A DNA stretch of 64,000 bases from Nymphaea colorata (taxonomy: Eukaryota; Streptophyta; Magnoliopsida; Nymphaeales; Nymphaeaceae), in the NCBI RefSeq assembly GCF_008831285.2, contig NC_045144.1:17375716-17439715 (forward strand), written 5' to 3'. Below are positions 1 through 12,257 of the stretch, one piece after another (position 1 is the stretch's first letter; every line of letters begins with the position of its first letter). The notes under the pieces are model-generated. The model had not been told where the DNA came from. It made no database searches and saw only the letters and a program-made list of their open reading frames with translations. A program made the position numbers and the translations under genes.

Positions 1-286
1 ATCACAGAGGGACGATAAAGGGATGAGACGACGTCGTCGATGACAAGGTGCTCGCGGGGACCGGAACCATCCGAAGCTTCTAGAAGTTGGGTACCGTAGA
101 AGGACGGGAAGAATCGATGGACATTCGGTGGCAACTGGGAGTTCGACCAAAAGGATCGGTAAAACCCCACCTCCTTCGACCCCCGATCATGGTCTTGCAG
201 CGGCCTGCGCCGTCGATAAGGAGTCCGAGATTTCCTTCGGCCGCTTGGTGATCGGCGACCTGGTGCGGTGGGGCTTTTAGCAACAT
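1..286 (-). pseudogene. IPK2: inositol polyphosphate multikinase (IPK2), 5' end, frameshifted and cut by window edge
   Basis: IPK2/IPMK enzymes phosphorylate inositol polyphosphates such as Ins(1,4,5)P3 toward InsP5, in nucleus and cytosol. Reading down from the ATG at 286, the first about 30 residues (MLLKAPPHQVADHQAAEGNL, then GLLIDGAGR) match the plant IPK2 N-terminus. From about position 205 the homology moves to another frame (PLQDHDRGSKEVGFYRSFW, then LPPNVHRFFPSFYGTQLLEA, SDGSGPREHLVIDDVVS) and stays open to the window edge. The catalytic DxKxGxR segment would lie just outside the window. In the starting frame the reading ends at a stop at 80-82. The missing residues at the shift (a short block after GAGR) suggest a small deletion whose length is not a multiple of three. 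A sequencing error or a dead copy would both explain it. The family call is from remembered family features; confidence is high for family, moderate for pseudogene status. Confidence 0.72.
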
Positions 287-1053
287 CTCCTTCCCTTCTG
301 CTTCCCTCCTCCCTCAAGAACCCGGCATAGCAACGGAAACCGGCACCAGCTTTTCCGCCTTGGGTTCGACAGAAGATGTCGACCCAATATAAACGAAGGA
401 ATAATCCACCACCAGTTTTTCTGCCTATTCGATGGAAGATGCCGCACTGCCCGCACCAACACAAAGGAAGAGGAACCGCGTCTCGCCGCGTTGTTTGTCT
501 TGATGACAAGTACCGTATGGCAAAGAACCAGCACACCACCCGGAACACCGTGGCTTTACGGTGTGTTGATGAACCCTCGAAAGAGATCCGAAGATCTGAA
601 GGAGCGGGCATTTCAAAGATGCACTTCAGTTGAGAACCTACATTTTGTTCTTAATCCCAGACATGAGTTCACGTTCTCAAAACTTCTGTTCTACATGACT
701 TCATGTTACTCAATTTAATGACGGCAGTCATTACAACTTTTGGAGGCGCCGATAATTCTTTAGACAGCAGCAACTGCGTCTGCCGATAGCAATAGCTACA
801 CAGTAGAAGAGTGGTGACAGGACTGCAGTAACCACAACTTCAATGGTGGAGTTTATTGGTGATTGTCAAGCAGTACCAATAATGATGATTTGACTTGGTA
901 CTTGGTAGGATAATGAATTAATATAGCGATGGGAATGGCAGAGGCAGCAGCAGTATGGTAGCTGTTGGTAATGGGAAGGTGGTAGCTGCTAAGTGCTAAT
1001 AGTGAGGGCGAAGGTGGCCCATTTGCATAAGGAAAGCAACGTGAAACATAATG
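287..1053. other. intergenic: IPK2 upstream region and INTS7 3' flank
   Basis: This stretch lies between the IPK2 start and the stop codon of the INTS7-type gene, both on the minus strand. It should hold the IPK2 promoter and 5' UTR (the pyrimidine-rich minus-strand end near 287-320) and the 3' UTR of the upstream gene (toward 1053). Short overlapping reading frames at 376-633 (+) and 277-534 (-) resemble nothing I recognise. No repeat or RNA gene seen. Confidence 0.5.
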
Positions 1054-4000
1054 CTACGTCTCTTTTACTGTAAAAATGGGTCCGGAATTTAGAGGCAAGA
1101 GGCTCCAACAACGACCATTACTGTCAACACAACAAGAGTGCCAACTGCACTGATAAGTGCCCACCGGGAAAGCAGACACATCAAGCATGCATGTTGAGAA
1201 ACCCTGCACGTTCTGGTTAGGCCGTGAACTTGCAAATGACTTCACAAAACCTGATTTTTCAAGCCCTTCAACCGTTTCAGCTGTCCTGCCAGAAGCCTCA
1301 CCCCTCATATACTGCAGTAATTCTTCATTTAAGTTCATCATTTCTTCAGTCTCCCAAGCTTGAAAACCTACACTCACTTGTTTCACATCCTCAGCATCTA
1401 CCAGACAATCAGATGGTCGAGCTGCAACAATGCAGAACATCTTCACAATGCCAGTATGCAGCTTAGGTGGTACGTTTTTCATTTGAACGCAGAGATTAAG
1501 ATGAAGCCAACAGCCTTGAGCAGTCGACTGTACAAAATCCTTGCTTCCTGAATTTGAAAAGATCTCCGCACCAATACAACGCCTACAACACAACCAAGTA
1601 CAAATTTGATTAATGACGATTGAGAAATACCTCAAAAGCAATGGCAGTCTCATTTATACAACAAAAGGATTGGCGACAGCAGTTTAATACATACGATCGA
1701 AATAAACAGCTAGCTTATCCTATATGGAAATGAAGTTCTAGTAGTACGTGATGTAAAACTATGACTCATACCCATATGACTCTCTTGTAGCACTTTTTTG
1801 CAAGTAATGCAGAAGAATGCCACAAGAGGTTGGAAATTATTTCTCAAAAATGCGGAGAAAGGAAGAAACTCTTGTAGGAGAAGATTTAATTTAAGGGTCC
1901 TGGAGCTCATGAAGTGGATGCAATTTTCAAGTGCTACGGCATCCTTTATGCCAACCTAAAACAGAGCACGATGAGCAGCACTAATGCTCAGAAGCATCCA
2001 AATTACATGAAGAAGTTGTTGCTTCTATTCCATGATGCGACATCAATATTCAACACAGGTAAGGTTCAAAAGCATTTATTGTATGTGAGAAGGTACCTTG
2101 TTTGGAAAAAAAAGCTTGGGATATGGAAAGGCAGGTGAATCCATCTTCCCAATACTTCTGACAGATGGTCCACCCCAGTCATCACTGGATCGACTCGGTC
2201 AATGTTACTGTTTTCCCCAACTGCACCCTTTTGCAACCTAAGCACCCGTGGTATAGCAAACCTGCAAATTTCGAGTGATCCCCCCAAGACATAGTCATAG
2301 CTAAAAAACTGTGTTCCAGAAGGCAAGAAGAATACGTTCCCAAAAGTTCTTAAGAACAAAAACAGTTCTTCACTGATCTCTGTATCTGCATGCCACAATC
2401 GCTCAGCCAGATCATGTACCAGCTTTGCATGAAGCTGCTTTCTTGAACTCCTAGAGCTCAACACATCAAATTCATTATCTGGCAGTTCAGGAAAAAAGAC
2501 AACAAAGGCAGCACAGAAGGCTAATAAGGAACAATTAAGTGCAAGAATCGAGATATATCTAAAGCTTTCCATGTCGATGTCCATGAATGACATGGCTAGA
2601 AGATCAAACTCTTTGGCTAAACTTCTGAACTGAAATGACACGTGAGTGAGCTGATATGTCAGTGCATCCACAATTTGGGCATTGTGAAAGCTCATCCTGA
2701 CATTCTTTTCAGCATGTTCTTCATTTCTGACGCTCCTTTTATCACAAGTGAAAAGTTCCAACATGCCTAACATGTCCGACAAATATTCAAGGGTCTTTGC
2801 TCTTAGCTTCAGAAACCATCTCTGAAAATAAAAAGTAGGTTCTAATGTAGCAGCAGTAGATAACATTACCTCTGCAAGACAAATTTTTCTGTGCACTTCT
2901 GCAATTTTAATTCCATATTCTTGCATGTTGGGTACTTTGGAGCAAAAATCAGTGGCTTCCATTGCAAATATCCTGCTAAAGTTCCTGTCGTCATTTATCT
3001 TTACCCAGTCAAGAAATTGGATGGTTTTTTCATCAAAAAAGAGGCTATGGAGTTCACTTTCAGCACAGGTAAAATCTGAAACTGTTCTCAACCAACAATA
3101 ACAAGAATCTGATTGCACTCCTCCAGGACAAAGCAACTGGCTGAATATGAATGAAGTTGCAAACCAAGCACCTTTAATAGCAGCATATTTACCAATCTTG
3201 TAGACTATCCAAAATTCCTTATTCCTAATCATTTTTTTTGCAAAATCCAAAGTGAAGCATTCATGTTTAACCCAGAAAGAATCATGGTAGTTTTTCATGC
3301 AATCATTTTCATGATTAGTTTCTGTCAGGCCACCAGTCCTTTTTCCACCATCACCGACCAGACATTGGCAGCTCTCTGGTTGATTAAAACCTTCAGGTCC
3401 CTCCTGCCTACTGGAGAGTACACCCACCTTCAACCTTGTGTGAAGAGATGTCCCTCTTGAACTTTGAACTTGTGATTGCCCATCAACTTGGTCATATTCA
3501 TAAATTGCCCCTACCGAATAAGAGGAACTATTCTGGGAATTTTGTTTCAGACATTCATGCCTGCTGAAGGTCGAATTCTGATTTGGTTTTTTCAATAAAT
3601 TGAGCTTTACATGAAAATGCAGAAAGAATGAAAGGATCATACACGTCCCAGAATTATGACTGAAGTTATCTTTCCAGACACATTCCATAAGCAAACTAAC
3701 AGTATCGCTAATATTAGCATCAATGGCATCGGCTGCATCAAGAAAATCAAGACATGTGCAAGAAAATCTGCATAAAGAAAACAACAGACTTGCAATTGAT
3801 GAATCCAGCATCCTTCCTTCAATTGTAGAGACTTCACCACTAGATGATTGAGAATTTTCTTGATTATCATAGCCTTTGCTCATTTCTTTGAAAATGACAA
3901 CAGAATCACCATTTAATTTTCCTTGAACACCAACCAAGGTTTCTACCAAGCCTTTGACCCTGCAAAGTGCTAGGTGAGATACCATAGGATACTCCTTCAT

Positions 4001-6856
4001 GAGAACCCTAACAAGTCCAAGTAAATGTTGAAATTCTTGCTCTAGCTCCCCATGCAATTCTTCCTTTGATCCACATATGGCTACTCCTGACTTGATCTCA
4101 GCAGCCCCCTTCTCACAAAGCAAAGTAATTTCATCCATTATCAACAGTGTCAGACGACATGGGAGAATTTGTAGGTTATTTTCACCAGATAAGGGGCTTG
4201 TGCTTTCTGGATTGGTTTGATAGCACTTGGACATGATCAAGCATTCATCAAATTTATCACACCTAGTTTCTGGGATAATCTTCCTAATGCAGAAAGCTAG
4301 ATCCACTAGAAGGCCAAAAGCGACATGTTTGACTGCCAGATTATGAGAACGAGCAGCAATTTCTACAACCTTTATCAAATCAACCACAATAGACTGATCC
4401 AGAGATGGTAGAGAAAAACGGAAAATCTGTCAAGTAACAATGAAATTTTCAGTTATATAGTGAAAGGATAATTATTATTTTTTTCTCCTAATGTGTTTGT
4501 GATGAAGGTATGAGAATGAGTGAGATGAACATGCATACACACAGACAGATGGAGAGAGGGGGAGGGGAGAGAGTAACCTTGCGCAAAACTCTCATGGCCT
4601 CACATCGCAAATTCACAGGACTATCAGCCTTCTCTAAAAGTCCAAGAAGAGCTCTCAATGCATTCTCATGAACAGGAATACATGAAATTGCTTTCGGTGA
4701 AAGAAGCCAAAAGCATTTCAATGCTGTTATATGTGAATCGGATGGCAGATCAACGCTCAGAAATGAAAGGAGCAAATCCATCTGAGGCCAAGGAAAAGAA
4801 GAGCACCAATTAATGCCAGAAAAAGGATTTTTTGATGATCTTATGACAACAACAAAGCACCTAAAAGAAAATCCACCAGACTAAAGCAGCAGACTACTAG
4901 TGGCATATGAATACTCTAATGGCCAAAAAAGTGTCCGGTAAAAGCCGGCAATAGCACTAGAAGAAGCACTTTAAGAGCATAACCAAAAGTATCCACCTGT
5001 CAATATTGATAACCACAATAGCCAGCATAAATAGAAGCAACTACTTGTCTAGAAGGACAACAAAACTATACAAGCAGAAAAAAATAAGTCAACCATAGCC
5101 TGGTTTCCCATACTAGTATAAAAAATAATGCAGCTCAACTGGATGCTTACCTGGTCAGAAATGAGAACTGATGATTTGGAAGCAAGTTTTGTAAGTGCTA
5201 GAAGCATGTCAGCCACAATTTCAGCATTTTGAGAATCCATAGTCAATTTTTTTCCAGTCTACCAAACATAAGACAAAAGTTATCCAGTCAAAGGATGAAC
5301 ATGTATCCACTCTTCGTATTAGAACTTCAAAAGCGGTGCATAGGTGCTCTGAAAAAAGAGCCAATGATAACAAAAAAAGCTAAATGCAATTGCAAAGCTC
5401 AACAGCACTATATATAGTTACATGCACCAGCATGCATGATTTCTGCCACTTGCTTTCTTGCTATCCAGCAATAAATAATTTACAATGGGAAGCAGGACAC
5501 ACATATGAAAGAAAACCCATACAATACAAACCAGACCCTCATAAGCCATTGATTAAAAAGGAGATGAGCTGGAGAATTGAGATATATGGACAGGGCAAAA
5601 AGATCGTCGGTTCAGGACAGAAAGGCATAAGAAAATGAGGAAAGCGTGGTATCATGAGGAAGAGGCTGGGTAACGTAAAACAAATAATTGCTTTAGAACA
5701 ACTGAAGGACAATGTTTCATGTCATGTGAAGACTAACCCAGAAAGTCTTCAAGCAGAAGAGAATCATGTTCTACTAACCTCATAAGCTCTACAAGCAATG
5801 GCATACGAACTTCCCATTTTAGCAAAAACATGTGTCGCTGCCCTCTTTACAGCATAACATGCCCTTTTTGAAGCCAAAAGGCTGACCACCATCTCCAACA
5901 CAACAAACGCAAAGCCCTCTGACAATTCACAAATGTGACCAGCAGCAAACAATGAAGCCTTTAGCTGCATTAAACAAGGTAAAAGGAGCATTTCATAAAT
6001 AGCGTTTTGGGATGTCTCTGTGTGAATAGATATCAGACAACTAATCAGTATGACCATGTCAGCAAATGGGGACAATCCAACAAAAAATTAAGATAAATAG
6101 CACCCAGTTAGAGGCTGGAATAAACAGGATCCACAACTTTGTTAAACTCACAAAGGCTAAATAAACAGGCAAACTATTGTAACATTCTAAACCAAGAGGA
6201 AATGGCTACTGACCTAACCTCCATTACATGCGACGACTCCAACAGCGTGGACACTACCATATAACGTATCTCGGCACTATCCTTTCCAAAGTCTGCAAAG
6301 CAGCCAATCACTCGTAAAGCCAATGCTCTCGATTCCACGTCGCCCTTGTCAAAAACAACCTTAATCCTTCTGAGCACTTCCATATGATTAGGCACTCTCT
6401 TCTTGGCCAGAATACCATCATACCTTGATCCCCTCCTTCTTCTTGACTTCATCTCCATCAGAAGAACCTTCAAAACAGAAGCTTTAATGATCTTATCACC
6501 AGACATGAACGCATCTGCAAGACGAAGGATAATCGCATTTGCAAAGGCTCTGTCTTCCCCCAGGACCAAACCAAACATATGGGCCATAGATGCTGGGATA
6601 TTCGACTCCTCACTCCACCTCACAAGCCTAGGCCCCATACACAAAATTGCCTCAACAGCACGCCCTAAGGAAAGATGTAAAGAAAGGAACCACAATAAGG
6701 GAAAACCTTCAATGTGATTATCTAAATAGAGAAAAGAGTAAAATGCAGAAACAAGCAACATAATCGAAGACATAGCAGACCTGGTTTCTTCGATCGGAGG
6801 CCTTTATCGAGCTCGATGCACCATTTCATTGCTTGAGCCGCTGGAATCGGTTCCAT
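1054..6856 (-). CDS. INTS7: Integrator complex subunit 7 homologue (ARM-repeat protein), 7 coding exons
   Basis: Integrator processes the 3' ends of snRNAs in the nucleus; the plant INTS7-like protein (EMB1895/DSP1 type, Arabidopsis At4g20060, embryo-essential) belongs to an snRNA 3'-processing assembly. Coding exons (minus strand): 6856-6781, 6664-6219, 5964-5779, 5258-5151, 4781-4578, 4426-2097, 1582-1054. All junctions are GT-AG and keep frame, giving 1292 aa. The start MEPIPAAQAMKWCIELDKGL runs into KKP/GRAVEAI across intron 1, as in the family. The N-terminal half has helical ARM-like repeats (for example RALALRVIGCFADFGKDSAE). The C-terminus has the conserved FSTCMLDVSAFPVGTYQ and SLLPLNSGPIFTVK blocks. 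It is somewhat longer than I would expect for the family, because of the 2330-nt exon 6. Exons 3-5 (62, 36 and 68 codons) are symmetric. Confidence is high; the exon 5/6 boundary is the least certain. Confidence 0.9.
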
Positions 6857-9800
6857 CCGCAGCTGAGAAAATAAGGATCTTTTCAAATCTTCGCCCTATT
6901 ACAGAAGTATAAAACAGGTTTCTTTTTCCCAAAAAAACACGTTTTCTACGACTATGGTTTTGATACTAGAGGTTGGAAGCTGCAAAGGATGAGATACTAG
7001 GCAACTCCTTCTCTTTCCTCTTTTTTCCAACAAGAAGGTGCAAAACCCATGATTCAATGGCCGACCATTAGCGTATTCTCCATCAAACAACCACGACGAT
7101 ATGAAAACAACCACAAGCAATGCTTCCATTCAAAAAAAGCATTTGATACATGACAGGCAATCTGACAACAGTGTCAATAATCGGCTTTCTCTCCTCTATG
7201 AATGGAAAATAGGAGAGGGAAATTGAGGAAGGACTGACACTATGTCCGGATGGAGGGAAAATAAAGGATACTAAGGTGTAAAACCCATGATTCAATTGAA
7301 AACTTGGTTTTTTAACTAGTTTTCAAAGCCTGGTTTGTGTATTTGAGTGACATGAAAAAAACCAGTTTTCAAGGTTACATTTTTTGAAACCTGGTTTTTG
7401 TTTGGATCACAAACATGAATATCTAAAGCTTAGATGACAATTATATTATGCATGATAGAAGGAAGAACTTCCACTCATCTTTTGACGCTTTACTACATCA
7501 CAGTTGATGTGTGTGTACCCATATTTTTGTGCACTTAGATACCAGTGCTACTATCAACAAGTGACCTGGGTTTAACAAATGGACATCTAACAACTACACT
7601 CATGACCATTCTCCCCAAATGTGTACCCACAAAAGAAGTAGAAAGTGTAGGAATCATAACGATATTTGTTTCAATCATCCTACTAGTGAAATCAGGCTGT
7701 TCGAAGACAGGAAGCGGCTAACCCTTTACATCCTACTCCTTATGAACGATCAATTAGTTTAAACAATATATCCAGCAAGATCAAAAAAATCAAAATGAAG
7801 CAAAATAAGCAAGTGAATGTGGCCGACCTGAACTGAGAACTATGACGCTCGATTGAGCAGAAACAATGGATACCCGCTCGAGTTGAGCAAATGGCATCGG
7901 CTACAAGTACAAGAGGTAGAGGGAGTGAAGGCGGTCTTCTTCTCTCCTTTCCTCCTACCGCTGCCAGACGGAGAGAAATGTAGAGAGAGGGGCCGGCGGC
8001 CTGCAATCCAAAGAAAGATACTTGCAAGTTGCAAATTACAATCTGAGTGAGAGAGAGAGAGAACAGCGAACGTGCGATTGTTGTTGAAACTGGGTTTCTG
8101 GAAAACCCACCTTCGACGGCGTCGACACGCTCCCTGAACAGGGTTTGCAAAAAAAAAAAAAAAAAACGTTTGCGTATGGTGCCAACGGATCCTGATCACC
8201 ATCGGGGTTGGTCCCACTACAGTCCGATGAGACCCGAATTCAACAATTCAGATCCAGCTTCTTCTTTAAAATCTCATTTCATGATCACCATAGAGATGTC
8301 GATATATTTCATTTGAACTGGATATTCAATTGAACCGATTCTATTCGAAAAAATCGGATATGAAATAAAATTAATATCCTATTAAAAATTGGGATCCGAT
8401 TCAGATTTAAGAAATAACAGTGGTACGGATTCGGATAGGATTTGTTTTGAACAAATATCCTATATCTAATGTCGAAAGTTGGCGTTCAAAATTCGGATTT
8501 GGATTTAGACATAAACATAAAAAATGGATTAGGTAGGGCTTCAGATTGTAAAATCAGATTTTGGATATGGATACAACTTTTTTTCATTCATATTTGAATC
8601 TGAATTAGAACTGAAATATCAAAAATGTAGATATGGTTAAATGTAGTATATCTAATTCAAATATGATCCTTTCACATCTACTCCACCAAACTACACTCCT
8701 TTTTTTTTTAACAGTCATGTGATTGGCAGAAACTCTTTTCCCCACTCCTCCTCTCTCTGTTTCTTCATCTTCTTCTTCATTCTCCTCCACTTGTCAGATT
8801 TGCTACGCAATGGATTACCGGCGCTTCTGCTCTGATGCCGCCTGCCAAGATCACATCACCAATTTGTCGCCGTTGAGGTACTGCTGTATCCTTCTCTGTT
8901 GCTCCAATGCAACCGACGGCCATCTGCCATTCCCACGGCCACCACAGTTCCGCACCCAGCAACAACTTCCTACCATATTCATTCAAGTCTCGCTCAATCA
9001 CCTCGAATTCGCCATCTGCTCACTGTGTTCAAGCATCGCAATCACCAAGAGAATTTTTCTCCTCCTTGTTCATAATTCAGTAGCCTATATTAGCTAGGAG
9101 GGCAAAGGATAGGTAAATAAAAACAGCAACAACATTGTAATCACATCCTATCCTTTAATGGTGTAATTTTACCTTTATAGATTCTGTAGGGAGCCAAATA
9201 ATGCTTGTTCGTTTAGTTGAGTCAACTTAGAGCTAACATGCAATAAGAACACCGTGTAGTGTTTCATGAATATCATCGAGTTAGATTTATGGTTCCCAAA
9301 TGCATAACTGATCAAGTTACAATCAAATCCAACAAAAAATGATAAAACATTTTCCCAGTTGGTCAAATCAAATTCAAACGTTAGCATTTTTCTCATTATA
9401 TAACGAATGCAGAGCGTCTTTTCTGGAAAATTTATCGGTTCTTGTAAGACCGCATTTCATCCCTGCCACATTTTTTGTATGTTTACTTTTCGAAAACACT
9501 CCAAGACTGAGAGAAGGTGTTGCTCACTGAAGATGTAAAACTCCCAAAGCTATTCAGGGATTCGGCCCTTATGGTTCGATTGGCTTGCACAAGGATAGAT
9601 GCTCATGCTCATGAGATTAGAATTAGTGACTCATTATGATTTGTCAGTAAATTTATGAAATAGTAACAAAAAAGAAAATGTAACGTGTTGCCAACCAGCC
9701 ACTTAACGTTAATGCTGCTGTGAAGAAAGGACACCACCAGATCCGCCACGTCTCCCTATTTTTAGACCCTCACGTCATGTCGCTACTGCACTTCCATATT

Positions 9801-11768
9801 CGCCAACAAACATTATCAACACAATTTGTCTGTATTGGACATATTTTAGTTTTAAATAAATATATTTTTCCACTGAAATTTAACTCACTCATATCGATAA
9901 CGTTCAAAAGAAGTATTTTAATTGCTTGCAAATAAAAAACAAATAGGAAAAGCGAAAGCAGTAAAAGGAAATTAACTCTAATCAAAACTAGTTTTAAATT
10001 TTTTGAAGATTTTAAATTCATCATCTTTGCTTTGATGTTAGATAAGATCATTTACTAATAATATAAACAAGTAAAAATAAGAATCTCAAATAATGAAAAC
10101 TACGGTTGGCAGTTGTTAATTTAATGCCATAAATACTAGCGTAACGCATTAAACATCCGACCCATGACTCACCGTCACGAGAACGCGCAATTAGTTACCC
10201 AACTCCAAATCAGGAGCCCGCCCCATCACCGGGTAAGCCTGAAAACAAGGGCTCTCCCATCCCACACGAGCCAATGAATGGGCCATTTATCATATTTGTG
10301 ATTCATGATAAAGTGAAACCATTCCGGCCAAGTCGTCATTTCAAGTTGAGCCAATTTTTCAATAGTTTCGATGTAATTGAAAAATCTGTTTTCTTTTTTC
10401 CTAATTCATTTTAATACTAAATTTAAGTCTTTGGAGCAATAATTTCTTTTTCCGAAATTAGAGTTTTGAAGACAAAAGGCCTGCATTTGAGTTTTGATGC
10501 CAGAAAAAGAAAAAAAAAAAAAAGGAAAAGTTCATCTGAAGTTTGCTGCATCTGTTTCAATATTATCTTTCATCACTAAATTACATTTTTAACGTGTTCT
10601 ATTTCGCATGCTAAGTTTGTTTCAAGTCTTTACCTTTGTAGTTTCATGCAAAAAAAAAAAAGAAGCTTCTATTATTTTTCCGAAGTCTTAAAACTTTTTC
10701 GAAATGCGAAAATGGAGACCAGATGCATTTATTTGCTCGCTTACTGCCATGTATTAATTTGATTTTCTTCTTAAAGCACGATACTTTTTCTAGAAAATAT
10801 CGCCTCTATCTGTTCCTAGATTACGACCACGCCACAACGAGGCGCTGCGTATCTTCAAGGCGAACACGTGGGCTACTACAAGTTAAATGTTTCATTTAAC
10901 CCTCTCTTAATTTGTAATAAATGTTTCTACCCACATCATGGTTGTATATTTTACATTTAACACGAATAAAACTAGAAAAATACGACAATTGAAGAAGCTT
11001 AAACCACTTTTTTTTTATTATTATTGCATGGAAGTTAAGTTAATCACATCACATTTGAGATGCTTTATATTGATCTTGGCCTACTTTTGAGATTTTTTTT
11101 TTGTCGTCTTTTCTTAATGAAGGCCATCGTGTTTGTTTAAAAACATGCAAGAATAGTCACTTTTTTAAAATTACAGGCAAACGTAAGCTGAACAATGAAA
11201 TTTCGCTTGCCAATATTATATTCTAACACGTCCTACCAAAATCCGGAGCAGAAAGTCAAAGCCTCGGTGCCGCGGAAGGCAGAACCGAACCGACTCTCCG
11301 TGCCGACCCCACGCGGTGGTGCAGGAAGTCAAACTAGATCGACTCAACTGTGTCCGAGTCTCCGGACTGCACCCTGCTCCAAAGCTCAGGCCAAGTCAAG
11401 TGGGTCCAGTCGCCTTCCGTGCTACATTGAGCTCGCTAGTGGGTTGCCCCGGAAGTGTCTCGTATCGGTAAGGGGTCCGAATCGGATCGGTTTGTAGTCT
11501 CGTTCCAATTTAGGGAGGAGATCGTGCTTGTTGGGTCCGGGTGGCGGTACTGCGGTTGCGTTTTGGATATCCTTACGAGGAAAAAGAGCTTCAATCAGTT
11601 ACCCGCCATTAACTTACCAATATTACCGAACCCGCACCTTTTTGTTTCTGGTGTCGACATTCGAAGAGTGGGCAATCATAGTTGTCGGTAAACGGGCCTA
11701 CAAAGCGGAGCCTTTTCGAAATAATTGAAATAACGGGCACTAGTTGATTATTTTCTGCTTTGGTTTCC
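6857..11768. other. intergenic, head-to-head spacer between INTS7 and Tudor-SN
   Basis: About 4.9 kb separates the INTS7 start from the presumed Tudor-SN transcript start, so a shared bidirectional promoter is unlikely. A ~22-bp sequence containing AAACCCATGATTCAA occurs directly repeated near 7045 and 7280. A poly(A) run lies at 8149-8166. 8300-8610 is a degenerate GGAT-rich repeat (separate entry). 10,270-11,190 is AT-rich without recognisable content. 11,230-11,560 is GC-rich and adjoins the Tudor-SN promoter. Reading frames at 7740-8150 (-) and 8723-9097 (+) show no family signature and are not called as genes. Confidence 0.5.
8300..8610. repeat. degenerate GGAT-rich dispersed repeat
   Basis: The stretch repeats irregular forms of ATTCGGAT, GGATATGGAT and TTCGGATTTGGAT on the plus strand. 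The same motif family appears in the 182-bp array at 61.1-61.8 kb and just after it, suggesting copies of one dispersed element. No terminal repeats or target duplication could be fixed here. Confidence 0.4.
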
Positions 11769-12257
11769 CTAAATAGAGAGGAAGAGGGAGGGAGAAGGCC
11801 TCTCGCTGCGACAAATCTAAGCGGAGGGGAGGATTTCGGTGGAGCGGCTATCGACGCCTTCCGTCGCTGTCTCTCGGAGATTTGAAGAACAGATCGGCGT
11901 ATTCTTCCTTTCCATTTGATCTGTTCTTCTTCGATCTCTAGGCGAGATCGAGGTTCTCTCTCTTCTCTCCCTCTCGCTTTCTTGAATTTGATAGAATTTA
12001 TGGTGTGTTGACGTCTGATGTTTGAAGATCTGGATCTTTTTCCGGAAGCAGACTCACAGATCCTCCTTTTTTGCGATTAGATTGACCTTCTACGCGTAAA
12101 AAGGATATTTTTCCGCCTTTCCTTTCCTTGGGATTTTCTTTTACTTGTGGGATCGGATGTTTAGATTTGGATCACTTCCGGTGATGTTGTTGTGAATAGG
12201 TGGGACTTTTGCTTGATTTAATAACGGTGACTTTGGTGCAGATCGTCGGGATCCGGC
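11769..12257 (+). promoter_or_regulatory. Tudor-SN 5' UTR with probable leader intron (11953-12241)
   Basis: A purine-rich leader begins near 11775 after a weak TATA-like TAAATAG. A donor AG/GTTCTC at 11953 and an acceptor TTTGGTGCAG ending at 12241 would remove 289 nt and leave a 16-nt leader segment before the ATG at 12258. A leader intron is common in highly expressed plant genes. This is inferred from splice motifs only. Confidence 0.45.

Noticed and set aside
376-633. 85-aa plus-strand frame near the window start
   Set aside because: No domain signature and overlapped by unrelated frames; lies in the IPK2/INTS7 intergenic space.
7740-8217. Two minus-strand frames of 125-136 aa
   Set aside because: Low-complexity translations crossing a poly(A) tract; no family match.
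8723-9097. 124-aa plus-strand frame with a serine-rich start
   Set aside because: Not recognised and without splice or promoter support; next to degenerate repeat DNA.
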